DNA of 64,000 nucleotides from Acidobacteriota bacterium (GTDB lineage: Bacteria; Actinomycetota; Actinomycetes; Actinomycetales; Microbacteriaceae). Below, piece after piece: positions 36,880-47,260 of the stretch. The notes beneath the pieces are model-generated. The model was not told the DNA's origin and searched no databases. It saw only the letters and a list, made by a program, of their open reading frames with translations. Made by a program: the position numbers and the translations under genes. How positions within the stretch are numbered: the stretch's first letter is position 1; every line of letters starts with the position of its first letter. The stretch is from positions 1 to 64,000 of the forward strand of contig JABBOD010000006.1 in assembly GCA_019351995.1 (NCBI GenBank), given 5' to 3'.

Positions 36880-39666
36880 CTACTCCCTGCCGGTCAGCTG
36901 CCAGGCGTCCTCGTCTGAGGGGCCATCATCCTCAGGATATCCGTTCGTCATGTCGGCAACGGGATCGCCCGCGTAACCCCCAGGCTGAAGTCCAGGTCGA
37001 GGTCCCGCGGGGGCACTCGAGGACGTCGAGACCGCCGGACCGTCCCCCCGCAACGACGCGAGCACCGAGGCCAACTGCTCGGGAGTCACCAGGACGTCGC
37101 GCGCCTTGGAACCCTCGCTCGGCCCGACGATCTGGCGAGACTCCATGAGGTCCATCATGCGACCGGCTTTCGCGAAGCCGACCCGGAGCTTGCGTTGCAG
37201 CATCGACGTGGACCCGAACTGCGTGCTCACCACCAGTTCGACCGCCTGCAACAGGATGTCGAGGTCGTCGCCGATGTCGCCGTCCACCTCGCGCTTCTCG
37301 GAAACTGCAGCGACATCCTCGCGGTATTCCGGTCGCGCCTGCTCGGTGACGTGCGCCACCACGGCGGCGATCTCGTCCTCGGTGACCCACGCGCCCTGGA
37401 CGCGAATCGCCTTGGACGCACCCATCGGCAGGAAGAGGCCATCGCCCTGCCCGATCAATTTGTCCGCGCCCGGCTGGTCCAGGATGACGCGGGAATCGGT
37501 CATGCTCGACACCGCGAAGGCCAGCCGTGACGGGACGTTCGCTTTGATCAGGCCCGTGACGACATCCACCGATGGTCGCTGCGTCGCCAGCACGAGGTGG
37601 ATGCCGGACGCGCGTGCCAGTTGTGTGATGCGCACGATCGAGTCTTCGACGTCGCGCGGGGCGACCATCATCAGGTCGGCGAGCTCATCGACCACGACAA
37701 GCAGGTACGGATACGGCTGGAGCACCCGTTCGGAGCCGACCGGCAGCACGATCTCATTCGCCAGCACCGCGCGGTTGAAGTCGTCGATGTGGCGGAAACC
37801 GAACGACGCGAGGTCGTCGTACCGCATGTCCATCTCCTTCACGACCCACTGCAACGCCTCTGCGGCCTTTTTCGGGTTCGTGATGATCGGGGTGATCAGG
37901 TGCGGAACGCCCTGGTATGCGGCCAGCTCGACCCGCTTCGGGTCGATCAGCACCATCCGGACTTCGGCGGGCTTGGAGCGCATCAGCACGCTGGTGATCA
38001 TCGAGTTGATGAAGCTCGACTTACCCGATCCGGTCGCACCCGCGACGAGCAGGTGCGGCATCTTGGCGAGGTTGGCCACGACGAAGCCGCCTTCGACGTC
38101 CTTGCCGAGGCCGATCGTCATCGGGTGCACGCTCTTGGACGCCGCGCCCGAGCGCAGCACGTCTCCCAGCGAGACGATCTCGCGATCCTTGTTCGGGATC
38201 TCGATGCCGATCGCGCTCTTGCCAGGGATCGGCGACAGGATGTTGACCTCGTTCGACGCGACCGCGTACGAGAGATTCTTGGCGAGCGCCGTCACGCGCT
38301 CCACCTTGACGCCGTGACCGAGTTCGACCTCGTAGCGCGTCACGCTCGGGCCGCGGCTGAAACCCGTGACTCTGGCATCCACCTGGAACTGGCTCAGCAC
38401 GCTGGTGATCGCAGCGATGGCCTCGTCGTTGGCAGGAGTCTTGGCCTTGGGCGGGGTGCCCGCCGAAAGAATGGATGCGCCGGGCAGCCGGTACGCGCGG
38501 CGCGGCGTGCTCGGCCGCGCCGGCGCGGCGGGCGTATCGCTCGCGAAATCTCCCGCTGCACCGCGCTCCGCAGCACCCCCGAAGCCGGGAAGCGCTGGCG
38601 CCCCGTCGTCGCGGATGCCGGTGGCGCCATCCACTTCACCCGTGAATCGCTTGACCGCGTCTTCGGCGCGCGTGAGCTGCTCGAGCAGTTCGATATCGAA
38701 GTAGTCGTCGCGACGGTGGTCGATGACCTCGGTCGGCTGATCGGCACCCACCACCGGGCTGTCGAAGGCCGGGTCGGCATTCTTGGGCTTCCCGCGGCGC
38801 CACCACGGCATCGAGGCCGGGTCGTCCATCTCGAGGCCGAGGTCGCTGAGGGAGCCGAACTCCTGCTCACCGGTGCCGTGAGCGCCGAACCCGACGGTGA
38901 GCTTCTCGCGCGGTTCGGGGGCCTGGGCGCCGAACAGATACGCGTAGAGCTCGCGGAGACGCCATCCGATCTTGTTCGGGGGGGTCTTCGTGATGATGAA
39001 CAGCGACAGCGCCAGGAAGAACCCGATGACGACAACAGCCAGAGCCGGCGCGTTGATCTGCAGGAACGGCTGCCCGACGATCCAGCCGACGATCCCGCCG
39101 CCGTGGGCGAGAGCGACAGCACCATCCGCCGGCTGCGGATGGCCGCCGAAGACATGGCTCAGGCCGGCGATGGTGGTCAACAGCAGGCCGAGTCCGATCC
39201 CGATCCTGGTGTTGTCGTGCACGCTCGCCGGATGCCGGAAGAGCCACACCGCGAACACCACCATGATGACCGGAAGCGCGAACGCCACGCGCCCCAGGAG
39301 CCCCCCGAAGGTGTAGGCATCGAGCGCGATCGCGACCTCGCCGTTGGGGTTGAACCACTCGACAGCCGAGCCGATGACGGCCAGGATCACCAGGAAGAAC
39401 GGCACTCCGTCGCGCCGCTCCTCCTTGGCCAGCGTCTCGTGGCCGAACAGTCGCACCGCGCCGCCGAGAATGTGCGCGAGTCCCAACCATGCACTGCTCA
39501 GCAGCCCGGGCTCGTCGTATGTTTCGACGGGGCTCGACGAGCGAGCGCTCGACTTCGTCGGCAGCTTTTTCGTCGGCTGATTGCGGGTGGCGTTCGAGCG
39601 CGCGTTGGAGGTGCGTGCGCTACCGGTGCGGGCGCGCGCGTTCGCCGACCGGGTACTCGTGGCCAT
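36880..39666 (-). CDS. ftsK: DNA translocase FtsK/SpoIIIE
   Basis: Septal ATPase that pumps chromosomal DNA during division. A basic Ser/Thr/Arg-rich start (1-50) is followed by four or more membrane segments up to about residue 240, a Pro/Ala linker, and the motor domain with Walker A GATGSGKS near residue 545 and Walker B in [15 protein letters not shown]-terminal winged-helix gamma domain ([32 protein letters not shown]) reads orientation sequences. The 928 residues are normal for actinobacteria. TAGCGT lies six bases before the ATG with no Shine-Dalgarno sequence. Confidence 0.95.
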   Translation of the reverse strand: MATSTRSANARARTGSARTSNARSNATRNQPTKKLPTKSSARSSSPVETYDEPGLLSSAWLGLAHILGGAVRLFGHETLAKEERRDGVPFFLVILAVIGSAVEWFNPNGEVAIALDAYTFGGLLGRVAFALPVIMVVFAVWLFRHPASVHDNTRIGIGLGLLLTTIAGLSHVFGGHPQPADGAVALAHGGGIVGWIVGQPFLQINAPALAVVVIGFFLALSLFIITKTPPNKIGWRLRELYAYLFGAQAPEPREKLTVGFGAHGTGEQEFGSLSDLGLEMDDPASMPWWRRGKPKNADPAFDSPVVGADQPTEVIDHRRDDYFDIELLEQLTRAEDAVKRFTGEVDGATGIRDDGAPALPGFGGAAERGAAGDFASDTPAAPARPSTPRRAYRLPGASILSAGTPPKAKTPANDEAIAAITSVLSQFQVDARVTGFSRGPSVTRYEVELGHGVKVERVTALAKNLSYAVASNEVNILSPIPGKSAIGIEIPNKDREIVSLGDVLRSGAASKSVHPMTIGLGKDVEGGFVVANLAKMPHLLVAGATGSGKSSFINSMITSVLMRSKPAEVRMVLIDPKRVELAAYQGVPHLITPIITNPKKAAEALQWVVKEMDMRYDDLASFGFRHIDDFNRAVLANEIVLPVGSERVLQPYPYLLVVVDELADLMMVAPRDVEDSIVRITQLARASGIHLVLATQRPSVDVVTGLIKANVPSRLAFAVSSMTDSRVILDQPGADKLIGQGDGLFLPMGASKAIRVQGAWVTEDEIAAVVAHVTEQARPEYREDVAAVSEKREVDGDIGDDLDILLQAVELVVSTQFGSTSMLQRKLRVGFAKAGRMMDLMESRQIVGPSEGSKARDVLVTPEQLASVLASLRGDGPAVSTSSSAPAGPRPGLQPGGYAGDPVADMTNGYPEDDGPSDEDAWQLTGRE

Positions 39667-39715
39667 GTGGTCACGCTATCCGCGGCAGGCGCGGCGTCCG
39701 CGGAGGCGCGCTGGC

Positions 39716-41395
39716 TTAGGCCTCGATGACCACCGGGATGATCATCGGACGGCGGCGGTGCTGCGTGTTCACCCAGCGCCCGACCGTGCGGCGGATGACC
39801 TGGCTGAAGACGTGCGTGTCCCGCGTCCCGTTCTGCGCGGCATCCTGGATGGCCTTGATCACCTGGGGTTTGACGTCGTCGAAGACGGACTCATCCTCGG
39901 CGAAGCCGCGGGCCTGGATCTCGGGCCCGACGATCACGCGTCCGGTCTGGGTGTCGATCGCGACGAAAATCGAGATGAAGCCCTCCTCGGCGAGAATGCG
40001 GCGATCCTTGAGGTCGGCATCCGTGATCTCACCGACGGTGGAGCCGTCGACGTAGACGAAGCCGACGTCGAGCTGGCCGACGACGCGGGCGACGCCGTCT
40101 CGGAGGTCGACAACGACGCCGTTCTCCCCCAAGATCGTGTTCTGCTCGGGCACGCCGGTCTCGATCGCGAGGGTCGCGTTGGCGGTGAGGTGACGGTATT
40201 CGCCGTGCACCGGCAGCACGTTCTTCGGCTTGATGATGTTGTAGCAATACAGCAGTTCGCCCGCGGCGGCGTGTCCCGAGACATGCACCTTCGCGTTGCC
40301 CTTGTGCACGACGTGCGCGCCGAGCTTGGTGAGACCGTTGATCACGCGGTAGACGGCGTTCTCGTTGCCGGGGATCAGACTGGATGCCAGGATCACCGTG
40401 TCACCGTCGGCGATCTCGATCTGGTGCTCCTGATTGGCCATCCGCGCCAGGACCGCCATCGGCTCGCCCTGGGATCCGGTACTCATGTAGACGATCCGGT
40501 CGTCGGGGAGTTCGAGAGCCTTCTTGAGCTCGACCAGCACCCCGTCTGGCACCTTCAGGTAGCCGAGATCCGCCGCGATACCCATGTTGCGCACCATCGA
40601 GCGACCGACAAGGGCGACCTGGCGACCGTTCCGGTATGCGGCATCCAGGACTTGCTGCACGCGGTGCACGTGGCTCGAGAAGCTGGCAACGATGACGCGC
40701 CGCGTCGCCTTGGCGATGACGCTCTCGAGAACCGGACCGATGTCGCGCTCCAGGGGAGTGAAGCCGGGAACGTCGGCGTTCGTGGAATCGACCAGGAAGA
40801 GGTCGACGCCCTCTTCGCCGAGCCGCGCGAAAGCACGGAGGTCGGTGATGCGGCCGTCGAGCGGCAGCTGATCCATCTTGAAATCACCGGTGTGGAGTAC
40901 CAGGCCGGCCTCGGTGCGAATCGCAACGGCGAGGGCATCGGGGATCGAGTGATTGACGGCCACGAACTCGAGCTCGAAGGCGCCGAGTCTCTCGACCTGG
41001 CCGGCCTTCACGGTGAGCGAGTACGGCGTGATCCTGTGCTCTTTCAGCTTCGCCTCGACGAGTGCGAGGGTCAGCTGGGAGCCGAGGATCGGGATGTCCT
41101 GCCGCAGCTTGAGCAGGTAGGGAACGGCGCCGATGTGGTCCTCGTGACCGTGCGTGAGAACCACGCCGAGGATGTCATCGAGGCGGTCCCTGATCGGAGT
41201 GAAGTCCGGCAGGATCAGGTCGACACCCGGCTGTGTCTCCTCCGGGAACAGCACTCCGGCGTCGACGATGAGAAGCTGGCCGTTGATCTCGTACACGGTC
41301 ATGTTGCGACCGATCTCGGCGAGCCCGCCGAGCGGGGTCACCCGGAGGGTTCCGGCGGGAAGTGCTGGCGGTTCGAAAACGACGGTGCCGGGCAT
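39716..41395 (-). CDS. rnj: Ribonuclease J
   Basis: Metallo-beta-lactamase/beta-CASP nuclease for rRNA maturation and mRNA decay. Zinc ligands H82, H84, D86 and H87 are in THGHEDHIG; further motifs are HTGDFKMD, the beta-CASP block VDSTNAD and HVSGHA. The ATG at 41393-41395 has AAGGAC upstream and gives 559 residues; upstream in-frame codons overlap the dapA end. It follows dapA after ten bases, a conserved actinobacterial pair. Confidence 0.95.
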   Translation of the reverse strand: MPGTVVFEPPALPAGTLRVTPLGGLAEIGRNMTVYEINGQLLIVDAGVLFPEETQPGVDLILPDFTPIRDRLDDILGVVLTHGHEDHIGAVPYLLKLRQDIPILGSQLTLALVEAKLKEHRITPYSLTVKAGQVERLGAFELEFVAVNHSIPDALAVAIRTEAGLVLHTGDFKMDQLPLDGRITDLRAFARLGEEGVDLFLVDSTNADVPGFTPLERDIGPVLESVIAKATRRVIVASFSSHVHRVQQVLDAAYRNGRQVALVGRSMVRNMGIAADLGYLKVPDGVLVELKKALELPDDRIVYMSTGSQGEPMAVLARMANQEHQIEIADGDTVILASSLIPGNENAVYRVINGLTKLGAHVVHKGNAKVHVSGHAAAGELLYCYNIIKPKNVLPVHGEYRHLTANATLAIETGVPEQNTILGENGVVVDLRDGVARVVGQLDVGFVYVDGSTVGEITDADLKDRRILAEEGFISIFVAIDTQTGRVIVGPEIQARGFAEDESVFDDVKPQVIKAIQDAAQNGTRDTHVFSQVIRRTVGRWVNTQHRRRPMIIPVVIEA

Positions 41396-41405
41396 GAAGT
41401 CCTTG

Positions 41406-42383
41406 TTATCTCGTGGTGCCCGCGACCTTGGGCAGCGCGCCACCTGCGGCAGCGTTGCGGTCGGGACGGAAGTTGGAGAAGTCGACACCGGGAATCACCC
41501 CGACGAGCGCGAGCTCGTCTTCGATCAGTGCGGCTTCGGATTCCTCGGGGCCGACAAGAGGCAGCCGAACCCGTGGGCTCGAAATGCGTCCGAGCCCGTG
41601 GAGGATGTATTTGGCCGCGACGGTCCCCGGCACATGAGTCATGGTCGCACGGACCAGCGGCTCGAGTGCCTGGTGCGCGGCAGTCGCGGTGGCCAGATCG
41701 TTGGCGTTCACCGCGTCCACCATGGTGCGATACGGCGCCGCAGCGATGTTCGCGGTGACGCCGATGAGCCCGGTGCCACCGATCGCGAGGGTTGGCAGCG
41801 CGTTGGCATCGTCGCCCGCGAAATAGAGCAGATCGGTCTGGTTGAGCACGCGGCTGACCTCGCTGAGGTCGCCCTTGGCATCTTTGACTGCTCGGATGTT
41901 GGGGTGCTTGGCGGCTCGCAGGATCGTCTCGTACCGGATCGGGATACCGGTGCGGCCGGGGATGTCGTACAGGATCACCGGCAGATCGGTGGCGTCCGCA
42001 ATCATGCGGAAGTGCGTCAGAACGCCCGCCTGGGTCGGCTTGTTGTAGTACGGCGTGACGATCATCACGCCGTCGGCGCCCGCCTTTTCGCTGTGCTTGT
42101 ACAGCTCGATGGCGTGGGCGGTTTCGTTGGAACCGCCACCCGTGATCACCTTTGCGCGCCCGTTCGCCACCGACTTCGCGACTTCGACGAGCCGGATCTT
42201 CTCGGGGTCTGTCAGCGTGCTGGTCTCTCCGGTTGTCCCGGTGACCACGATGCCGTCTGCGCCCTGGTTGATGACGTCATCGATGTGCTTCTCGACGTCT
42301 GCCCACAAGACCTCGCCATCGGCGGTGAAGGGAGTCACCAGCGCGACGAGCACCTGCCCGAACGGATTCTCTGACCTCGACAC
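41406..42383 (-). CDS. dapA: 4-Hydroxy-tetrahydrodipicolinate synthase
   Basis: Aldolase condensing pyruvate with aspartate semialdehyde, first committed step to DAP and lysine. The Schiff-base lysine is K167 (IRAVKDAKG), the catalytic tyrosine Y139 (ILYDIPGRT), and the substrate loop is GTTGETSTL. Length 325 residues; the C-terminal 25 are variable. The GTG start has TAGCCT seven bases upstream, so a leaderless dapA-rnj transcript is likely in addition to read-through from thyA-folA. Confidence 0.96.
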   Translation of the reverse strand: MSRSENPFGQVLVALVTPFTADGEVLWADVEKHIDDVINQGADGIVVTGTTGETSTLTDPEKIRLVEVAKSVANGRAKVITGGGSNETAHAIELYKHSEKAGADGVMIVTPYYNKPTQAGVLTHFRMIADATDLPVILYDIPGRTGIPIRYETILRAAKHPNIRAVKDAKGDLSEVSRVLNQTDLLYFAGDDANALPTLAIGGTGLIGVTANIAAAPYRTMVDAVNANDLATATAAHQALEPLVRATMTHVPGTVAAKYILHGLGRISSPRVRLPLVGPEESEAALIEDELALVGVIPGVDFSNFRPDRNAAAGGALPKVAGTTR

Positions 42384-42419
42384 GCGCTCCAGGCTACCGG
42401 GACGTGGCCGCGAGTGTGG

Positions 42420-42911
42420 TCACGCGCGGATGTAGCTCAGAAAGCGATAGGCGATCCCGGTGCGGGACGTAAGCCAGGGGGCGTCAGCCGTGGCGGGTGT
42501 GAGCGCCCAGAGCTCGGGATCGACGGGGGGCGCGAAGGCGTCGCCCTCCGGCGCGACCGCGATTTCGGTGACCTCCAGGCGATCGGCGTATGCGATGGTG
42601 GCAGCGTAGATCTCGGCCCCGCCCATGACCCAGGGTGAGCCGTCGAGGGCCAGTGCCTCATCGATCGACATGGCGATGTCCGCGCCCTCAGCCTTCCAGG
42701 TGGGATCGCGGGTGACGACGATGTTGCGACGGCCGGGAAGTGGGCGAAAGCGGGGCGGGATGGTGTCCCAGGTGCGACGACCCATGATCACGGTGGAGCC
42801 CATCGTGAGCTCCCGGAAACGGGCGAGGTCTTCTGGCACCTCCCATGGCATCGCCCCATCCGCTCCGATGACCCCATTGGAGGCCTGGGCCCAGATCAGC
42901 GCCACCGTCAT
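42420..42911 (-). CDS. folA: Dihydrofolate reductase
   Basis: NADPH-dependent enzyme regenerating tetrahydrofolate. It starts [16 protein letters not shown] and has the motifs [28 protein letters not shown] and [10 protein letters not shown]. At 163 residues it is standard. It overlaps thyA by four bases (ATGA), matching its role in recycling the dihydrofolate made by ThyA. Confidence 0.96.
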   Translation of the reverse strand: MTVALIWAQASNGVIGADGAMPWEVPEDLARFRELTMGSTVIMGRRTWDTIPPRFRPLPGRRNIVVTRDPTWKAEGADIAMSIDEALALDGSPWVMGGAEIYAATIAYADRLEVTEIAVAPEGDAFAPPVDPELWALTPATADAPWLTSRTGIAYRFLSYIRA

Positions 42912-43702
42912 ACGGCCACCGCACCGCGAATGGCCGGATGGTGATGGTAGTCGCGGAGTTCGAAGTCCTCGAAGGTGTAGTCGAAGATGCTGGACCTGGG
43001 CGTCGTGATCACGAGCTGTGGCAGTGGGAACGGTTGCCGGGTCAACTGCTCGGCCACCTGATCCACGTGGTTGTCATAGATGTGGCAGTCACCGCCGGTC
43101 CACACGAAGTCGCCAACCTCGAGACCGGTCTGAGCCGCGATCATGTGGGTGAGCAACGCGTAACTGGCGATGTTGAACGGAACGCCGAGGAAGAGATCGG
43201 CGCTGCGCTGATAGAGCTGGCACGACAGCTTCCCGTCGGCAACGTAGAACTGGAACAGCGCGTGACATGGCGCGAGCGCCATCGACGGGATGTCAGCGGG
43301 GTTCCACGCCGAGACGATCAGCCGCCGCGAATCCGGGTTCACGCGGATCTGCTCGATCACCTCCGAAATCTGATCGATGGACCCACCAGACGGGGTCGGC
43401 CACGAACGCCACTGCACCCCGTAGACCGGGCCGAGCTCGCCGTCGGCATCCGCCCACTCGTCCCAGATGGTCACGCCGTGGTCCCGCAGCCACCCGACGT
43501 TGCTCTCGCCGCGCAGAAACCACAGCAGCTCGTAGGCGATCGACCTGAAGTGCACCCTCTTGGTCGTAATGAGCGGAAAACCCCGCGACAGCTCGTAGCG
43601 AATCTGCCGGCCGAAGACGCTGCGCGTGCCGGTCCCGGTCCTGTCGGTCTTCTGCGTGCCGTTCACGAAGGTGTCGCGGAGCAGATCCTCATACGGATTC
43701 AT
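42908..43702 (-). CDS. thyA: Thymidylate synthase
   Basis: Methylates dUMP to dTMP using methylenetetrahydrofolate. The nucleophile is C146 in [12 protein letters not shown], and the Arg loop, [10 protein letters not shown] and [17 protein letters not shown] motifs are complete. Length 264 residues, as in E. coli. The ATG is preceded at seven bases by TACCAT, indicating a possibly leaderless thyA-folA mRNA. It is divergent from the thioredoxin-like gene. Confidence 0.97.
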   Translation of the reverse strand: MNPYEDLLRDTFVNGTQKTDRTGTGTRSVFGRQIRYELSRGFPLITTKRVHFRSIAYELLWFLRGESNVGWLRDHGVTIWDEWADADGELGPVYGVQWRSWPTPSGGSIDQISEVIEQIRVNPDSRRLIVSAWNPADIPSMALAPCHALFQFYVADGKLSCQLYQRSADLFLGVPFNIASYALLTHMIAAQTGLEVGDFVWTGGDCHIYDNHVDQVAEQLTRQPFPLPQLVITTPRSSIFDYTFEDFELRDYHHHPAIRGAVAV

Positions 43703-43774
43703 CGGGTCGATGGTATTCCGTCATAGTCCGCAACACAGGCCACGAACGCGCCGTCTGCGCATAACGTGCTCTTC

Positions 43775-44170
43775 ATGCTGCTGACGATCCCCGTGCTTCT
43801 TGGTCTCGTCCTTCTCGCGTGTGCACTCGGACTGATCTGGCGGGCGTCGCAGGGACGAGTCCGCGTGGCATCCGGACGCGTCCACGATGTCGAGCTGGGT
43901 GAGCGGGCCACCCTTCTGCAGCTCTCCTCCGAGATGTGCACCCCCTGCCGCGCGACGGCACGTGTCCTGGACGGGCTCAGCTCGGCGGAGATCCGGCATG
44001 TCGAGGTGGACATCATCGATCGCCCCGACCTGGTGGCACGGTTCAACGTGTTGCAGACCCCCACCACCCTGATTCTGGACGCGGAGGGCAGCGTGCTCGC
44101 GCGGATCGGCGGCGCCGTCCGGCGTGAGACGGTCATCGCCGAACTCGACCGCGTGCTGGCCGTCGCATGA
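43775..44170 (+). CDS. Membrane-anchored thioredoxin-like protein
   Basis: A 131-residue protein with an N-terminal membrane anchor (3-23) and a thioredoxin domain with active site C55-TPC58 (SSEMCTPCRA) and the cis-proline in LQTPTTLIL. The domain should face outward if the anchor is an uncleaved signal. The ATG at 43775 is preferred over an in-frame GTG at 43766 because TAACGT lies seven bases before the ATG. It overlaps the DUF4395 gene by four bases. Confidence 0.84.
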   Translation: MLLTIPVLLGLVLLACALGLIWRASQGRVRVASGRVHDVELGERATLLQLSSEMCTPCRATARVLDGLSSAEIRHVEVDIIDRPDLVARFNVLQTPTTLILDAEGSVLARIGGAVRRETVIAELDRVLAVA

Positions 44171-44634
44171 GCGCGCTCGGAATCGATCCGAGAAGCCCAC
44201 GGTTCGGCGCCGGGATCACGGCGGTGCTGCTCCTGGTGGTGATCGGCCTCGCGCTGTCCGGCGCCGAATATCCGGCGCTGGTGCTGTTCGCGGCGATCAC
44301 GCTCCTCTTCGCGTTCGGAGCCGTCGCGGGCGTTGCACGGCATCCGTACGGCCTGGTGTTCAGAACCTTCATCCGACCGCGGCTGACCCCTCCGGCCGAG
44401 TTGGAAGACCCGACCCCGCCCACGTTCGCCCAGGGTGTGGGATTCGTGATCACCCTGATCGGTCTCGCCATCACCCTGCTCGGGGTGACGCTCGCGCTCC
44501 CGATCGCGGCAGCTGCCGCCTTCCTCGCGGCATTCCTCAACGCCGTGTTCGGGTACTGCCTCGGCTGCCAGATCTACCTGCTTCTCGTTCGCGCCGGGGT
44601 GCTCGGTCGCCGCTCCCCTGCCGCCGCGGGATAG
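44167..44634 (+). CDS. DUF4395 membrane protein with CxxC motif
   Basis: A 155-residue protein with four hydrophobic segments (about 17-32, 36-55, 90-112 and 114-142). The last carries C131-LGC134 in VFGYCLGCQIYLLL, which suggests a membrane thiol-disulfide function. In actinobacteria DUF4395 genes commonly adjoin thioredoxin-like genes. Translation is coupled to the preceding thioredoxin by an ATGA overlap. Acting as the redox partner of that thioredoxin is inference. Confidence 0.82.
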   Translation: MSALGIDPRSPRFGAGITAVLLLVVIGLALSGAEYPALVLFAAITLLFAFGAVAGVARHPYGLVFRTFIRPRLTPPAELEDPTPPTFAQGVGFVITLIGLAITLLGVTLALPIAAAAAFLAAFLNAVFGYCLGCQIYLLLVRAGVLGRRSPAAAG

Positions 44635-44653
44635 CCCCGCCTAGAGTGGGTTC

Positions 44654-45079
44654 ATGGCTCACACAAGCGAAGCGACAACCCTCTGGTTCGGCGATCTGAT
44701 GACGGGCAACGGCACGACGAGCCTCGACTCCAGCGACGCCGCCGAGTTCCCGGTCAGCTGGCAGGCACGCGCAGAAGGGGTCGCCGGCATGACCACCCCG
44801 GAAGAGCTTCTCGGCGCGGCGCACTCGGCGTGCTACTCGATGGCTCTGTCGAACGCGCTCGGGAACGCCGGTCATGCACCGGACAGCCTGCAGGTCACCG
44901 CGGCGGTCACCTTCCAGCCCGGCGAAGGCATCACCGGGAGCCACCTCCTCGTCAACGCGAAGGTGGCCGGTCTCACCGCCGAGGAGTTCCAGGCGTTCGC
45001 CGAGGACGCGAAGAAGAACTGCCCCGTCTCTGCCGCACTCACCGGAATCAAGATCACCCTCGAGGCGAGCCTCGCCTGA
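44654..45079 (+). CDS. OsmC family peroxiredoxin
   Basis: Thiol peroxidase of the OsmC/Ohr superfamily, 141 residues. The two catalytic cysteines are C60 (AAHSACYSMAL) and C123 (KKNCPVS), the OsmC arrangement. It would reduce organic hydroperoxides. TAGAGT stands six bases before the ATG, so it may have its own leaderless transcript. It follows the thioredoxin/DUF4395 pair after 19 bases and overlaps the next gene by one base (TGATG). Confidence 0.9.
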   Translation: MAHTSEATTLWFGDLMTGNGTTSLDSSDAAEFPVSWQARAEGVAGMTTPEELLGAAHSACYSMALSNALGNAGHAPDSLQVTAAVTFQPGEGITGSHLLVNAKVAGLTAEEFQAFAEDAKKNCPVSAALTGIKITLEASLA

Positions 45080-45987
45080 TGGCGGCGAAACGCACGCAGC
45101 GCGTGCTGATCGCGGGGGCATCCGGACTCATCGGCACCGAGCTCGTTCGTCAGCTCCGTGATGACGGCCACGAGGTGCTCAAACTCGTGCGCCGTCGCCC
45201 CTCGGCAGACGACGAGATCAACTGGGCGCCGAGCGCACGCACGATGGATTTCCGCATCGTCGGCGAGGTGGACGCTGTCATCAACCTCTCGGGCGCGAGC
45301 GTCGGGCGCATCCCGTGGACGCCCGGGTACAGGAAGACGCTCCGCGACTCGCGAGTGCAGCCCACCCAGGCCCTCGCGGAGGCCATGAACCAGGTGGCCA
45401 CGCCCCCCCAGGTCTTCATCAGCGGCTCGGCGGTCGGCATCTACGGGGATCGTCCCGGGGAGCGCATCACCGAGGAATCGGCTCCGGGGACCGGGTTCTT
45501 CCCCGAGTTGGTCACCGCGTGGGAGGCAGCGGCAGCACTCGCACCGCGCAAGACGCGCGTGGTCAACATCCGAACGTCAGTCGTGGTGGCGCGCGGTGGC
45601 GGTCTCGAGCCGGTGCGACTGCTCACCGGCGTCGGCCTCGGCTCGCGTTTCGCCACCGGCGGCCAGTTCTGGCCCTGGATCAGCCTCTTCGACGAGGCGG
45701 CCGCCATCCGTCATCTGCTGACCTCGAAGCTCAGCGGACCGGTGAACTTGGCCGGCCCGGTCCCGGCAACGAGTGACCGCATCACCCACGCATACGCCGC
45801 GCGGATGAATCGGCCATACCTCTTCCGCATTCCCGAGGGTGTCGTGAAACTGCTGGGAGAGGCCGGCGAGCGCCTATTGCTCGACAGCGCACGAGTCGAG
45901 CCCGCCCGGCTGGAGGCGGACGGCTTCCGGTGGCGGCATCGCACGGTCGAAGAGGCGATCGACGCCGTCGTAGCCGGCGAGGAGTAG
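45079..45987 (+). CDS. TIGR01777-type SDR family oxidoreductase
   Basis: An atypical short-chain dehydrogenase of 302 residues. The NAD(P)-binding motif GASGLIGTELV is at 13-23, INLSGASVGRIPW and SGSAVGIYGD follow, and a C-terminal DUF1731-like region covers about 245-295 with FRIPEGVVKLLGE. Related proteins are linked to cell division inhibition (SulA-like annotation) but the substrate is unknown. The ATG overlaps the OsmC stop by one base. Confidence 0.87.
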   Translation: MAAKRTQRVLIAGASGLIGTELVRQLRDDGHEVLKLVRRRPSADDEINWAPSARTMDFRIVGEVDAVINLSGASVGRIPWTPGYRKTLRDSRVQPTQALAEAMNQVATPPQVFISGSAVGIYGDRPGERITEESAPGTGFFPELVTAWEAAAALAPRKTRVVNIRTSVVVARGGGLEPVRLLTGVGLGSRFATGGQFWPWISLFDEAAAIRHLLTSKLSGPVNLAGPVPATSDRITHAYAARMNRPYLFRIPEGVVKLLGEAGERLLLDSARVEPARLEADGFRWRHRTVEEAIDAVVAGEE

Positions 45988-46006
45988 CAGTCCGGCGGGC
46001 CGCGGG

Positions 46007-46465
46007 CTACCCGCTCGTGATGGCGGGCTGGCCACGGAACAGCCGGATGGCGGTCCGCGTCGCCCAGCGCGCACGGCGGCGGTCTCCGCTGGCGTCGTAG
46101 GCGAGGGCGAGCCGGAACCAGACCCGCCAGTTCTCCGGATCGGCGTCGACGGCCGCCCGGTACTGCGGAAACAGGGCGTCGGCCGCAGCGCGATCGATGC
46201 GGCCGCTCGGGCTGACCGGGACCTCCTCCGTCGGCATCCCGCCCTCCGCCTCGAGCCGCCGGGCGAGCCGATCGGCGCGAACCGCGAAGAGGATCTCCGC
46301 GAACAGAGCCCATGCTCCGACGATCGGGAGCACAAACAGCGCGATCCCGATCATGATGGCCACCGGCGTTCCGACCCTCACGAGCACCCAGCCGTACTGG
46401 AGCGGCAGAATCAGGTAGATCACCAGAAGCACCGCCGTTGCGGCGACGGCGAGGCGGACGCGCAC
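46007..46465 (-). CDS. Membrane protein with short TPR-like C-terminus
   Basis: A 152-residue protein with two membrane segments (about 5-26 and 34-60) and a soluble C-terminal part in which FPQYRAAVDADPENWRVWFRLALAYDASGDRRRARWATRTAIRL looks like one tetratricopeptide unit. No function is known. It follows dapB after six bases and is probably cotranscribed. The start is a GTG. Confidence 0.72.
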   Translation of the reverse strand: MRVRLAVAATAVLLVIYLILPLQYGWVLVRVGTPVAIMIGIALFVLPIVGAWALFAEILFAVRADRLARRLEAEGGMPTEEVPVSPSGRIDRAAADALFPQYRAAVDADPENWRVWFRLALAYDASGDRRRARWATRTAIRLFRGQPAITSG

Positions 46466-46471
46466 GCCTGA

Positions 46472-47218
46472 TTACCCGTTGCCGGAGGGCGAGCCGTCGA
46501 GCAAGGTGTCGAGCCCGACGATCACTCCGCGCGCCGTCGGCGCCGCGCGCAAGCCGAGCAGCAGACCGGCAAGGTACGAGTCGTCGCTGCCGGTCTCGTG
46601 ACGGATGGTCACGGTCTCTCCGACGCCCCCGAAAAGCACGTCCTGCCGGGCCAAGAGCCCGCTCATCCGCAGGCTGTGAATGGGGACGCTCGCCACCTGC
46701 TGTCCGCGGGCGCGCTGGTCGGCGTGCGGCGCCAACACCGGGCCGGCGTCGCCGCGCGCGGCTCCGATGAGCTCGGCGGTCCGGATGGCGGTGCCCGACG
46801 GTGAGTCGACTTTGCCCTCGTGGTGGGCCTCGACGATCTCGATCGACGGAAAGTACGGTGCCAACAGTGTCGCGGCGCGGGTCGCCAACACCGAACCGAG
46901 CGAGAAGTTGGGCACGATGATCACCCCGAGCTCCGGCAGGTCCTGCATGCGGTGGGAGAGAACGGCGATCCGCTCGGCGGTCCAGCCGGAGGTGCCAACC
47001 AGAACCGGGATGCCACGATCCAGCGCGGCCGCGACGATCTCCGGCGACACGGCCGGAACGGTGAGGTCGAGCACGAGGTCCGCACCCTCGATCCGCTCGA
47101 TCGGGTCCGACGAACCGAGTCGGGCGTGCACCGTGAAGTCCGCCGTGCGATCGATCAGCGCGATGGCGAGTCGACCCATCCGCCCGGTCGCACCGACGAT
47201 CGCCACCGAGGTCACCAT
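46472..47218 (-). CDS. dapB: 4-Hydroxy-tetrahydrodipicolinate reductase
   Basis: NAD(P)H-dependent reductase following DapA. The Rossmann motif GATGRMGRL is at the start, VEAHHEGKVDSPSGTA carries the catalytic His-His-Lys region and the substrate-binding SGTA. The ATG at 47216-47218 gives 248 residues; longer in-frame translations upstream are shadows of the acetyltransferase and phosphatase genes. TACGAT lies six bases before the ATG. It is divergent from a GNAT gene with 42 bases between. Confidence 0.96.
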   Translation of the reverse strand: MVTSVAIVGATGRMGRLAIALIDRTADFTVHARLGSSDPIERIEGADLVLDLTVPAVSPEIVAAALDRGIPVLVGTSGWTAERIAVLSHRMQDLPELGVIIVPNFSLGSVLATRAATLLAPYFPSIEIVEAHHEGKVDSPSGTAIRTAELIGAARGDAGPVLAPHADQRARGQQVASVPIHSLRMSGLLARQDVLFGGVGETVTIRHETGSDDSYLAGLLLGLRAAPTARGVIVGLDTLLDGSPSGNG

Positions 47219-47260
47219 CCCCCGATCGTAGCCCGCGCGCGCACTCGGTAGCCTGCATGC

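Noticed and set aside
37597-41758. Long plus-strand open frames antisense to ftsK and rnj
   Set aside because: No recognisable domains, no ribosome binding sites, and they mirror well-conserved genes.
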